A stretch of 64,000 nt of DNA from Dugong dugon (taxonomy: Eukaryota > Chordata > Mammalia > Sirenia > Dugongidae): contig CM057472.1 in NCBI GenBank assembly GCA_030035585.1, positions 91,385,601 to 91,449,600 on the forward strand. Reading direction: 5' to 3'. This document shows positions 22,729 to 34,039 of the stretch, piece after piece. The first letter of the stretch is position 1. The number at the start of each line of letters is the position of its first letter. The notes under the pieces are model-generated. The model saw nothing but the letters and a program-made list of their open reading frames with translations, had not been told where the DNA came from and did no database searches. The position numbers were made by a program, and so were the translations under genes.

Positions 22729-22732
22729 ATGA
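22541..22732 (+). CDS. Candidate lysine-rich inter-ORF peptide of L1-A
   Basis: A 63-residue open frame, very rich in K, T, N and S, fills the end of the spacer. Its TGA stop overlaps the ORF2 start as ATGA. Some overlap is automatic, because ORF2 begins M-T (ATGAC). Less automatic is that the older, diverged L1-C has an open frame in the same register (43855-44142). Its last 63 residues align, sharing the starting 'VTTK', an 'SAQ' about two-thirds along and a 'KK' near the end. In L1-B a one-base loss shifts the frame. It has no known domain and could be a basic peptide, a reinitiation device or a by-product of A-rich sequence. It is not shown to be translated. Confidence 0.35.
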   Translation: MVTTKKVNKPTHKNKDKKHKVSTKPKPTKTKEMNTKSTNKRNSAQESKKNKENFSITKKSTTK

Positions 22733-25700
22733 CAGCAACAAACTCACATCTATCAATAATTACACTGAACGTAAATGGACTCAATGCACCCATAAAGCAA
22801 TGGAGAGTGGCAGAATGGATAAGAAAACAGGATCCATCTATTTGCTGTCTACAAGAGACACATCTTAGAAACAAAGATGTGAATTTATTAAAAATCAAAG
22901 GTTGGAAAAAAATATATCAAGCTAACAACTATCAAAAAAGAGCAGGAGTGGCAATTCTAATCTCAGATAAAATAGACTTTAAAACAAAATCTACCATAAA
23001 AGACAAAGAAGGACACTATATAATGATTAAGGGGATGATCCATCATGAAGACATAACCATAATAAATATCTATGCACCCAATGACAGGGCTCCAAAATAC
23101 ATAAAAAAAACTCTAACAGCACTGAAAAGAGAAATTGACAGTTCCACAATAATAGTAGGAGACTTCAACACACCACTCTCAGTAAAGGACAGAACAACTA
23201 AAAAGAAACTTAGCAAAGATACAGAAGACCTAAAGGACACAATCAGCCAACTGGACCTCATAGACATATATAGAACACTCCATCCAACCGCTGCAAAGTA
23301 CACATTCTTTTCCAATGCACATGGAACGTTCTCCAGAATAGACCACATCTTAGGCCACAGAGCAATCCTCAACAAGATCCAAAATGCTGAGATAATTCAC
23401 AGTATCTTCTCTGACCACAATGCCATCAAGGTAGAAATTAACACTAGAAAGAGCAAGGAAAAAAAATCAAACACATGGAAACTGAATAATAATCTGCTTA
23501 CACATCAATGGGTAATAGAAGAAATCAGAGATGGAATTTAAAAATTCCTAGAATCAAATGAAAATGAAAACACATCATACCAAAACCTTTGGGACACAGC
23601 AAAGGCAGTCCTCAGAGGACAATTTATAGCAATAGATGCACATATCAAAAAAGAAGAAAGGGACAAAATCAAAACATTAACTACAGAACTCAAACAAATA
23701 GAAAGAGAACAACAAAAAAAGCCTACAACCACCGGAAGAAAGGAAATAGTAAAGATCAGAGCAGAAATCAATGAAATAGAGAACAGAAAAACAATAGAAA
23801 GAATCAACAAAACCAAAAGTTGGTTCTTTGAAAGAATCAACAAAATCGACAAACCACTGGCCAGACTGACAAAAGAAAAACAGCAGAGGGCACAAATAAC
23901 CCAAATAAGAAATGAAATGGGGGACATTACAACAGACCCAACTGAAATAAAAAGGATTATAACAGAATATTATGGAAAACTATATTTCAACAAATTTGAA
24001 AACCTAGAGGAAATGGATAAATTTCTAGAAACATACGGCCTACCCAAACTACAACAAAGTGATATTGAAAATCTGAACAGACCCATAACAAGAGAAGAGA
24101 TTGAAAAGGTAATAAAAAAACTCCCAACCAAAAAAAGCCCTGGCCCAGATGGCTTCACTGGAGAATTCTACAAAACATTTACAGAAGAGCTCGTACCAGT
24201 TCTACTCAAGTTATTTCAGAGCATAGAAGAGGAAGCAACACTTCCAAATTCATTCTCTGAAGCCAGCATAACGCTGATACCAAAACCAGGCAAAGACATC
24301 ACAAAAAAAGAAAATTACAGACCAATATCTCTCATGAATATAGATGCAAAAATTCTGAACAAAATTTTAGCCAATAGAATTCAGTATCATATCAAAAAAA
24401 TAATACACCACGACCAAGTAGGATTCATACCAGGTATGCAAGGATGGTTTAACATCAGAAAATCCATCAACGTAATCCACCACATAAATAAAAGGAAAGA
24501 AAAAAATCACATGATTATCTCAATTGATGCAGAAAAGGCATTTGACAAAGTCCAACACCCATTTCTGAAAAAAGCTCTCAATAAAATAGGTATAGAAGGG
24601 AAATTTCTCAACATCATAAAGGGCATCTATGCAAAACCAACAGCCAACATCATTCTTAATGGAGAAAGGCTGAAAACATTCCCCCTGAAAACAGGAACAA
24701 GACAAGGATGCCCTTTATCACCACTCCTATTTAACATTGTGCTGGAAGTTCTCGCTAGAGCAGTAAGGCAAGAGAAAGAAATAAAGGGCATCCAAATTGG
24801 TAATGAAGAAGTTAAACTCTCCCTGTTTGCAGATGATATGATACTATACATAGAAAACCCTAAAGACTCCACGAGAAATTTACTGGAACTAATAGAAAGA
24901 TTCAGCAGAGTAGCAGGATACAAGATAAACATTCAAAAATCAGTTGGATTCCTATACACCAGTAAAGAGAACGATGAAAAGGGGATCAGGAAATCAATAC
25001 CATTTTCAATAGCCCCTAAAAAGATAAAATACTTGGGAATAAATCTGACCAGGAATATAAAAGACCTATACAAAGAAAACTACAAAACACTGCTGCATGA
25101 AACCCAAAGGGATCTACATAAATGGAAAAACATACCATGCTCATGGATAGGCAGACTCAACATTGTGAAAATGGCAATTCTACCTAAAGCAATTTACAAA
25201 TACAATGCAATTCCAATACAAATACCAACAACATTCTTCAAAGAGATGGAAAAACTAATTATTAACTTTATATGGAAAGGGAAGAAACCCCAAATAAGTA
25301 AAGCACTACTGAAGAAGAAGAATAAAGTTGGAGGACTCACACTACCTGACTTGAGAACCTACTATACAGCTACAGTACTCAAAACAGCCTGGTACTGGTA
25401 CAACAACAGAGACATTGACCAATGGAACAGAATTGAGAACTCAGATGTAAATCCATCCACCTACGGTCACCTGATTTTTGACAAGGGCCCAAAATCCATC
25501 AAATGGGGAAAAGACAGTCTTTTTAACAAATGGTGCTGGCAAAACTGGATATCCATTTGTAGAAAAATGAAACAGGACCCATACCTCACACCATATACAA
25601 AAACTACTTCAAAATGGATCAAAGACCTGAATATAAAGCCTCAAACTATAAAATTCATAGAAGAAAAAATAGGACCAACACTTCAGACCTTAATACATGG

Positions 25701-26550
25701 CATTAACAGGATACAAACCATAAACATCAACACAAAAAACCCAACAGATAAACTAGATAATTGGGATCTTCTAAAAATCAAACATCTATGCTCTTCAAAA
25801 GATTTCACCAAAAGAGTTAAAAGAGAACCTATAGACTGGGAAAAAATTTTTGGACAGTACAAGTCAGACAAAGGTCTAATCTCCATAATCTACAAGAAAA
25901 TCCAACACCTCTACAACAAAAAGACAACCAATCCTATCAAAAAATGGGCAAAGGAAATGAACAGACACTTCACCAAGGAAGACATTCAAATGGCCAACAG
26001 ACACATGAGGAAATGCTCGCGATCACTAGCCATTAGAGAAATGCAAATTAAAACCACAATGAGATACCATCTCACCCCGGCATTACTGGCACGAATCAAA
26101 AACACTGGAAATAACAAATGTTGGAGGGGCTGCGGGGAGACGGGAACTCTTATACACTGCTGGTGGGAATGCAAAATGATACAGCCATTTTGGAAAATGA
26201 TATGGCGTTTCCTCAGAAAGCTAGAAATAGACGTACCATTCGATCCAGCAATCCCACTCCTAGGAATATATCCTAGAGAAATAAGAGTCATCACTCGAAT
26301 AGACATATGCACACCTATGTTCATGGCAGCATTATTCACAATAGCAAAACGATGGAAACAACCTCGATGTCCATCAACAGACGAATGGATACACAAACTA
26401 TGGTACATATACACAATGGAGTACTATGCAACGAGAAAGAACAATGAATCAGTGAACCATCTCATAACATGGATGAAACTGGAGGACATCATGCTGAGTG
26501 AAATAAGTCAATCACAAAAGGACAAATATTGTATGAGACCTCTATTGTAA
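22729..26550 (+). pseudogene. L1-A ORF2 (endonuclease/reverse transcriptase), one premature stop
   Basis: The frame has 1,273 sense positions (human: 1,275) and is open end to end apart from a TAA at 23539-23541 (codon 271). L1-B has CAA at this place, so a single C-to-T change explains it. The endonuclease (residues 1 to about 240) keeps N14 in 'NVNGLN', E43 in 'QETH', 'GDFN' and 'SDH'. The reverse transcriptase keeps 'FADD' with the aspartates at 702-703, '[13 protein letters not shown]' and '[12 protein letters not shown]'. The C-terminal cysteine motif ('CWRGCG...HCWWEC') begins near residue 1131. As it stands only an endonuclease-containing N-terminal product could be made from the normal start; the longest uninterrupted part begins at the ATG at 23917. 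Confidence 0.95.
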
Positions 26551-27569
26551 AAACCCATGAAAAAATTCACATGCAAAATGTAACAATCCTTGTTGGTTAC
26601 CAGGGATGGGAGTGGGGGGGAATACTAAATAGGTAATAGGTAAGTGGTAACTTGGGTGAGAGATGAGATAGTACATAGTACAGGGGAAACTAACACAACC
26701 TGCACAAGGAAAGGTCATGGAGGCCCTATAGACACATCGAAACCCCCCGAGGGACTGAGTTGTTGGACGGAGGGCTCTGGGGACCATGATCTCGGGGAAC
26801 ATCTAGCTCAATTGGCATGACACTACTTATAAAGATAATGCTCTACATTCTACCTTGGTGAGTAGTGTCTGGGGTCTTAAAAGCCTATGAGCGGCCATCT
26901 AAGATACTCCACTGATCTCATCCCTTCGGGAACAAGGGAGAACGAAGAGAACAGGATACAAGGAAAAGATTAGTCCGAAGGACTAATGGTCCACAGCTAC
27001 CAAGGCCTCCACGGGACTGAGCCCAGTACAGCTGGATGGTGCCCGGCTACCACCAATGACTCCTCTGACCAGGATCACAACAGAGGGTTCTGGGCAGAGC
27101 TGGAGTAGGATGTAGAGTATACTTTTAACTCCCAAAAAAAAAAAAAAAAAAGAAGACCAGATATACTGGGCTAAAGAATACTAGAGAAACCTCGAGAGTG
27201 TGGCCCCCAGACACCCTTTCAGCTCAGAGGGGAAGTTACCTGCAAGGTTCGATGTTAAGCCTGGGAATGGACACCCCAGTAAAACTAAATGGGACTAACG
27301 ATGTACAGGAGTCCGGTGACAAGGGCCAGAAGGCAGAGGGAGAGTAGGAAACTGATGATAAGGAACACAAATTGAATAAGGACACTGTCGATGTATTGTG
27401 AGATTGTTGACCACTGCTATAGGGCAACATTTGTAGTAACTATTAAATGGGAGGCTGTTTTGTCCTGTAAGCCTTCATCTTGGGCGAGAATGGCAGCACA
27501 ATTGGAAGAGCATAGTCAATATCACTTAAATGTGTAAGTAAAAAGTTTTGAAATGGTGTTGAAATAAAA

Positions 27570-27600
<31 letters not shown>

Positions 27601-28055
27601 AAACAAATGAGACTAAAGAGGTACAATAGTCCACTGACAAGGTCCAGAAGACAGAAGGGGACAAGGAAGCCCCCTGGTGATAGGGAGCACAAGGTGGAGT
27701 AAGGATATTCTTGATGTGCTGTGAGATTGTTAACCATTGTCATAGGGCAACATGTGTAGTAACTGTTAAATGAATAACTATTTTTTCTGTAAGCCTTCAT
27801 CTTCAGTGAGAATAACAGCACAGTTGGAAGAGCGTAGTCAATGTCACTGAACTGTGAATGTAGAAATTTTTGAAACGGTGTATCTTTGGCCATCTGTAAT
27901 TTTCATCAAAAAAAAAGGTTGAGAATTTAGAGGCTTAATACGTTGTGGGGTTGTTAACCAATGTCAAAAAACAACATGTGTACTACTATTTCATGAGAAA
28001 CTATTTGCTTTGTAAGCTTTCACCTGAAGTACAATAAAATATATATATAAAAAAA
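26551..28055 (+). repeat. L1-A 3'UTR with three related units
   Basis: After ORF2 come a G-rich stretch near 26610, an A18 run at about 27133-27150, then unit 1 (27281-27600, ending in (AAAT)n), unit 2 (27601 to about 27908) and a partial unit 3 (about 27909-28055). Units share 'gagattgtt(g/a)accactg/ttgt', 'catagggcaacat', 'agccttcatctt' and 'ggaagagc(a/g)tagtcaat'. L1-D has only two units and the older L1 at 47610-51497 only one. Confidence 0.85.
28033..28038 (+). terminator. Polyadenylation signal of L1-A
   Basis: AATAAA about 10 bases before the poly(A) tail, in the context 'gaagtacaataaaat', which L1-B (60999) and L1-D (30294) share. Confidence 0.8.
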
Positions 28056-28070
28056 AAAAATAGTCATTGG
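28056..28070. repeat. 3' TSD of L1-A
   Basis: Exact copy of 19259-19273; its first five A's merge with the poly(A) tail. Confidence 0.92.
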
Positions 28071-28143
28071 TTATATACAGCTAGGAAGATTGGGGATATT
28101 TCTAACAAATAGAATTTATGTCAATAAAAGTGGAAAGGTAAAA

Positions 28144-30347
28144 CAGGACCCATACCTCACACCGTATACAAAAACTACTTCAAAATGGATCAAAGACCTG
28201 AACATAAAGCCTAAAACTATAAAGTTCATAGAAGGAAAAATAGGACTAACACTTCAGGCCTTAATACATGTCATTAACAGGATACAAACCATAACCATCA
28301 ATGCTCAAAACCCAACAGATAAGCTAGATGACTGGGATCTTCTAAAAATCAAACACCTATGCTCTTCAAAAGACTTCACCAAAAGAGTAAAAGAGAACCT
28401 ACAGACTGGGAAAAAATTTTGGACAGTACAAGTCAGACAAAGGTCTAATCTCCATAATCTACAAGAAAATCCAACACCTCTACAACAAAAATACAAATAA
28501 TCCTATCAAAAAATGGGCAAAGGAAATGAACAGACACTTCACCAAAGAAGACATACAAATGGCCAACAGACACATGAGGAAATGCTCGCGATCACTAGCC
28601 ATTAGAGAAATGCAAATTAAAACCACAATGAGATACCATCTCACCCCGGCATTACTGGCACGAATCAAAAACACTGGAAATAACAAATGTTGGAGGGGCT
28701 GCGGGGAGATCGGAACTCTTATGCACTGCTGGTGGGAATGCAAAATGATACAACCATTTTGGAAAATGATATGGCGCTTCCTCAGAAAGCTAGAAATAGA
28801 CATACCATTCGATCCAGCAATCCCACTCCTAGGAATATACCCTAGAGAAATAAGAGTCGTCACTCCACTAGACATATGCACACCTATGTTCATGGCAGCA
28901 TTGTTCACAATAGCAAAACGATGGAAACAACGTAGGTGCCCATCAACAGATGAATGGATAAACAAACTATGGTGCATACACACAATGGAGTACTATGCAA
29001 CGAGAAAGAACAACAATGAATCTGTGAAGCATCTCATAACATGGATGAAACTGGAGGACATTATGCGGAGTGAAATAAGTCAATCACAAAAGGACAAATA
29101 TTGTATGAGACCTCTATTGTAAAAACCCATGAAAAGGTTCACACGCATAATGTAACAATCTTTGTTGGTTCCCAGGGATGGGAGGGGTGGGGCGGAAATA
29201 CTAAATAGGCAATAGATAAGTGGCATCTTGGGTGAAGGGCGAGACAGTACACAATACAGGGGAAACTAGCACAACCTGTACAAGGAAAGGTCATGGAAGC
29301 CCCATAGACACATACAAACTCCCCGAGGGACTGAGTTGCTGGGCGGAGGACTATGGGGACCATGGTCTCGGGGAACATCTAGCTCAGTTGGCATGACACT
29401 ACTTATAAAGACAATGCTCTACATTCTACCTTGGTAAGTAGTGTCTGGGGTCTTAAAAGCCTGTGAGCGGCCATCTAAGATACTCCACTGGTCTCATTCC
29501 TTTGGAAGCAAGGGAGAATGAAGAGAACAGGATACAAGGAAACGATTAGTCCAAAGGACTAATGGTCCACAGCTACCAAGGCCTCCACTGGACTGAGTCC
29601 AATACAGCTAGATGGTGCCTGGCTACCACCACTGACTGTTCTGACCAGGATCACAACAGAGGGTTCTGGACAGAGCTGGAGAAGGATGTAGAGCATAATT
29701 CTAACTCACAAAAAAAAAAAAAAAAGACCAGATTTACTGGCCTAAAGGAGACTGGAGAAACCTCGAGAATATGGTCCTCAGACACCCTTTTAGCTCAGTG
29801 GTGAAGTTACCTCCGAGGTTCACTGTTCAGCCTGGGAGTGGACAGCCCCGTAAAACCAAATGAGACTAACGAGGTACTGGAGTCCAGTGACAAGGGCCAG
29901 AAAGCAGAAGGGGACAAGGAAGCTGGTGATAGGGAACCCAAGGTTGAGTAAGGATAGTGTTGATGTGTTGTGAAATTGTTAACCATTGTCATAGGGCAAT
30001 ATTTGTAGTAACTGTTAAATGAGAAACTATTTTGTTCTATAAGCCTTCATCTTAAGTGAGAATAACAGCACAATTGGAAGAGCGTAGTCAATGTCACTGA
30101 ACTGTGTGTGTAGAAATTTTTGAAACGGTGTATCTTTGGCTATGTGTATTTTCACCAAAAAAAAAAAAAAAAAAAAAGGTTGATAAGTTAGAAGGTTGGT
30201 ATGTTGTAGGGTTGTTAACCAATGTCATAAAACAACATGTGTACTGCTGTTTCATGAGAAACTATTTGTTCTGTAAGCCTTCACCTGAAGTACAATAAAA
30301 TATTTAAAAAAAAAAAAGTTTACACGCACACACACACACACAAAAAG
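28144..30347 (+). mobile_element. 5'-truncated L1, 'L1-D', with TSD
   Basis: Starts inside ORF2, equivalent to about 25573 of L1-A, and runs to a poly(A) near 30317 followed by a (CA)n run. The 16-bp repeat 'aagtggaaaggtaaa' plus a flanking base lies at 28128-28143 and 30348-30363. Only 58 bp separate it from the 3' TSD of L1-A. The ORF2 tail is split by a one-base loss in a T-run near 28421 (frames at 28144-28500 and 28526-29122); the cysteine motif is present in the second. The 3'UTR has two units (about 29852-30157 and 30180-30316), so it belongs to a slightly older subfamily. Confidence 0.93.
30294..30299 (+). terminator. Polyadenylation signal of L1-D
   Basis: AATAAA in the same 'gaagtacaataaaat' context as the full-length copies. 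Confidence 0.8.
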
Positions 30348-30426
30348 AAGTGGAAAGGTAAAATCAGAACACTAGTGAATGTGCTCTTTTGGAAGAATAC
30401 ATACATGTTTTAAAAAAACAAAAACC

Positions 30427-30530
30427 TATTGTTGTCAAGTCGATTCCGACTCATAGCGATCGAACTGCATACCTTTTGATTAGCAGCCAAGCTCTTATAA
30501 GCTCTTAACCACTACGCCACCGGGGCTCCC
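30427..30530 (-). mobile_element. AfroSINE, antisense, with internal deletion
   Basis: 'gtcaagtcgattccgactca' (3' end) passes directly into 'cgaactgcataccttttgat' and on to 'accactacgccaccggggct' (5' head). The middle block normally between them is missing. 'aagctctta' is present twice in tandem. A TA/CA microsatellite follows (30531-30568). Confidence 0.85.
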
Positions 30531-30568
30531 ATATATATATATATACACACACATATATACATACGTAC

Positions 30569-31920
30569 GTAATTTGTTTGTAACCTCTATTAAAATGACT
30601 TGATAGATTTTGTCACCATTTACTACTGCAGCAAAAGAGAAGAGAAAATTATCTCCAGGAATGTTTTTTATTTAAATTGTCTTAGTTAAATTTATTCCTT
30701 TTGCGATAACTATAATCAAGTGTAGGCATCTACTTGCAATATTACTCACCTAAAGAAGAAAAACAGTCTTATGCAATGTTTATTACTAGGTCCGGATACA
30801 AATTCAAAGAACTTTAACTCCATTTTGAGTTTCTTAGGTAAGCAGAGCATTTTAGAATTGGTTTTATTTCCTTTTTATTTGACTGACGGTATATCTAAAG
30901 CACTAATAATTGTCAAGAAACAGTCAATGCCCATATCAGACAGAGAATAATTTAGATAGAACAGGGATCATCATATCACAACCAGCCCTAAACTTCTAAG
31001 TCCGTGTTACTATTTCTCCATGTCACGTATTACGAGATGCTGGGATGTTTGTGCTTTTATGTGTGTGAGTGATGTTTATTTGCAAACACTTTATATAATG
31101 CCTGGGAGAGATCCCAAACCACTGCTTTTATTTTCTTTTAATGTTTTTATTCTCACCTTACTATCACCATTGACATCATTGGCTTATTACTGGATTTAAG
31201 AAAAAAAATGATTAAGGGCCTTTTTCTACGTTGGCCGAGTCATAAACATTCTTCTGAAATGAAGTCCCTAAATCTAGACAGCAAGTTTTGCGTTACATTT
31301 CACAGCATGAGATAAGAGCTTTGATCTCTTCATCTGAAACATCCAAATGGCCCTGGGCTGCTCATTTGTGCTTAAAGCACAAATGGTCCCATTGCCTGTT
31401 GCAGCACCCCTCCGTTCTTTACTTGTGTGAAACACCAGCCTTAAAGGAACTGTGGTTATTATTTAAGGACATTCAAAAGGAAAGCAGACACTACCAAATA
31501 AACACATTTAATGAAGTGAGATTACTAGTCACTAAGGTGCTAATGAACTGAAAGATTAGCTGCAGCAAACAAAATTTCTCCCATGTCCCCTCCTGCCAAT
31601 ATCCTGGACTTCTGTTGGAGACATAAGGTGTAGAATTCATCAAGTGCTCAATACTCAGACAGTTGAAAGACAAGAGTTTTTCCTATATAGCCCTATGCTG
31701 TCAAAATGGCAGCCGAATCCTGGATCAAAATGAATACAAACAAATCGATGTGCAAGGCTGATTTTTTTTCTTTGACTTTGCTTTTATGAGGGAAAAGCTC
31801 TTCCTAGATACAATTTATTGTTATATATTACTATGAAAACTTTTCTTAACTAAATGTGTTGGCTTTCAGGATTCTGCTTAAAGATATAACATTACTGATC
31901 TACATGTGAGAAATACTGCA
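30569..31920. other. Anonymous sequence; candidate noncoding element
   Basis: No gene and no repeat are recognised. Bases 31200-31560 have balanced composition and contain a perfect palindrome at 31363-31385. I cannot tell conserved from neutral sequence with one genome. Confidence 0.4.
31363..31385. repeat. Perfect 23-bp palindrome
   Basis: 'catttgtgctt' and its exact reverse complement 'aagcacaaatg' flank a single A. It contains two CAAATG/CATTTG E-box-like ends. It lies outside any recognised repeat and could be a dimeric protein-binding site. Confidence 0.6.
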
Positions 31921-31929
31921 AAACTGGCT

Positions 31930-32003
31930 AGGCCTACATGGGGCTTCCATGAGTCAGAATGAACCCCCATGACGACTGTTTTTTTTTTTTTTTATATATA
32001 TAT
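31930..32003 (+). repeat. AfroSINE/RTE tail remnant with T-run
   Basis: 'cttccatgagtcagaatgaa' resembles the shared SINE/RTE 3' block; an 18-base T-run and TA repeat follow. The rest is absent. Confidence 0.5.
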
Positions 32004-32319
32004 TGGGAAAATATCATGATGAAATTAAACAAAAACAGCATCAATCCAGCAATGACTTGAATATTGTCGAAGACATAGTGCAGAGGTTAACATCACTTAA
32101 CACTGACCTCCTCACCGTTGCCCTGCCCCACCCCAAGCCAGGCTAAAGGAACATTCTTGTCTCTTCCCATGCACTTTTAGCATACTAGTTCGCCGTGTTT
32201 GTTTGATGTATTGTCTCCAAGTGCCTGTCTCAGGCGGATCATAGTGGATTAATAAATATGTAATGCTTAGATGCACTAAGTGTGCTCATGCATAGGTGCA
32301 CAGGGACATGCATGGGATG

Positions 32320-32480
32320 AGGAAAGAAGGAAAAATTAAGAATACTGAGCAAAGGAGGGAGAGAGAAAGGGAGATGGAGGAGTGAAGGAAGGGAGGGAGG
32401 AAGAAAGAAAGGGGAGGTGACCGGAAGGGAGAAAAGAAGGAAGGAAAAGAAGGACAAAGAGAAAGAGGGGAAAACACAAA
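32320..32480 (+). repeat. Polypurine (GGAA/GA-rich) tract
   Basis: About 160 bases consisting almost entirely of A and G with irregular ggaa, gaaa and ggag units. Such tracts can form triplex DNA and are length-variable. Confidence 0.85.
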
Positions 32481-33779
32481 ACGAGTTTTAAGGCATCTAT
32501 GAATCAAAGTTGTAGGCACGGTCTATTGATCAATTTAGCACATTAGGTGGCAGTTATGCGTACATTTGAAAAACTATACCTTGTAGTCTGTTAATCTTAG
32601 TTGTTTAAAGGATTGCTGCATAATTAATTCAGGTACAGCAGTCAGTATTGATCAGGAAGCAGACAGATTGGCTCTACAGTGGTCCAGTTGATGGGCTGCC
32701 CTACCGTGTATAAGCAGGGCCTCTTTGAAACTGAGGGAAGTGAGAGGAGGGTTCAGGCCATTAAAACAAATATAACAAAAAGCAAACAAAAAACTTTTGT
32801 AAGGCAAGTAAGTTGATAATGTAATTTCACGATCTAGTCTGTTATATTATGATAATGCTCACGTAGTAAATATGCTAGTGGGGTGAAGCACTGTGATTGC
32901 TCACCAATACTGAGAGAGTGATGCCTTGTCATCTCCTTTTCTCCTCTGAACCTCACTATTTCTGTCTGCTCCACTGGGGCTGTGCTACAGAGGCATCACC
33001 ATAAGGCTGCTTAAAATCTTAACTTCAATACATCCTGTCTGAGGTGGAAGAGCGAGAACAAGCTCAACATATTCTCCCTGTGAGATCAAGTGGGCTTCGC
33101 CAGATTTCAACGGTTCAGTTATTTTCAGCCTCTTGAAGGAAATTCAATATCAAAACCATATTCCTTGTACAGTGTGCTCACTTCCCACCTTGCGTTCTAT
33201 AAACCTCCTGCCTTCATACTTTCTGAATCTGCTTTTATCACATCTCTAGCTGGTCATGAGTTCCAGCTTCTTGTACAAAGAAAAAACCTGGTTAGGTGAA
33301 TTATTCCTACACCATATCCAGAAGGGAATGCCACGTAAAGCCCTCCTGAAGTTGGAATCAAAACACAGGTAAAATATGCAGCAAAGGAGATCAACAATTT
33401 GTACCTGGTGTGAAAGGATGTACGTGTTTTTTCTTCTCAGCCTAAGCAATGATATCAAGTTCTGCCTTTCTTTCTACTTTTTTTCCCCTTATGCTATATG
33501 TATTTTATAAAAAAAAAAACCTCTGATATTTTCTAGAAAAAGGCAGAGTATAATTATATAAGTAAATTTTTGACAGTTTAGAATTTACAAAGACTTTCAT
33601 ATTTAATCCTTGCCAATTATCTCCACTTAAAAACAAACAAGAAAAGTTAATGAAATTCAGAGAGACTATATAACTCACCCAGTATCAACTAAAATCTTTT
33701 AGGTGAACTTTTATAATCACAAGAGTTTAGCTATGTTCCGTCTTTCTGATAAGGCCCAACATTTTTAGAAGGACATTTG
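32481..33779. other. Anonymous sequence, no gene seen
   Basis: No repeat or coding signal is recognised. The largest open frames (70 codons or fewer) look like chance. Confidence 0.45.
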
Positions 33780-34010
33780 AGGCTTTCCATAACCCAAGTT
33801 ATGCCTCCTGTGTTGGAACTATCTTCAGTCAGTCCTTGCCTTTCCACCATGTTTTCCAGACACAAAAATGACCCTTTAGTCCATAAAGATATCCTCTCTC
33901 TAAGAGACCACTGCTACCTTCCTGCCCCTTCCCTGATCTCCTTCAATGTACCCATCTGTCTGGAACATTTCTACTTTTTTCTTCAAGTGCATATGAGCCT
34001 GGGACCTGAG
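33780..34010 (+). repeat. Possible L2 fragment
   Basis: Pyrimidine-rich sequence with 'ttgcctttccaccatgtttt' and 'gtctggaacatttctac' recalls the L2 3' region. Weak evidence. Confidence 0.35.
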
Positions 34011-34039
34011 GCTGGCTGATCTAAGAAAAACCTTTCATT

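Larger units (their letters stand above)
19274..28055 (+). mobile_element. Full-length L1 LINE, 'L1-A' (8.78 kb)
   Basis: Non-LTR retrotransposon with every part present: 5'UTR (19274-21247) with GC-rich tandem units, intact ORF1 (21248-22297), a 431-bp spacer, ORF2 (22729-26550, one internal stop), a long 3'UTR (26551 on), a polyadenylation signal at 28033-28038 and a poly(A) tail. A 15-bp TSD flanks it. It is longer than human L1 (about 6 kb) because the 5'UTR, spacer and 3'UTR are all extended. The near-intact frames and perfect TSD mark a recent insertion. L1-B (52220-61028) has the same organisation at high identity. Confidence 0.97.

Noticed and set aside
23917-26550. An 877-codon open frame as a stand-alone host gene
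   Set aside because: It is the part of L1-A ORF2 downstream of the in-frame stop at 23539, in the same frame as 22729-23541, with reverse-transcriptase motifs and an L1 context on both sides.
26542-26802. Minus-strand frames opposite the L1 3'UTR (also at 29139-29378 and 59519-59791)
   Set aside because: They recur only because the L1 3'UTR recurs; there is no domain, and they are not on the coding strand.
28081-28143. L1-A and L1-D as one element with a tandem 3' end
   Set aside because: Each has its own exact TSD, 58 bp of non-L1 sequence separates them, and L1-D has the two-unit 3'UTR.
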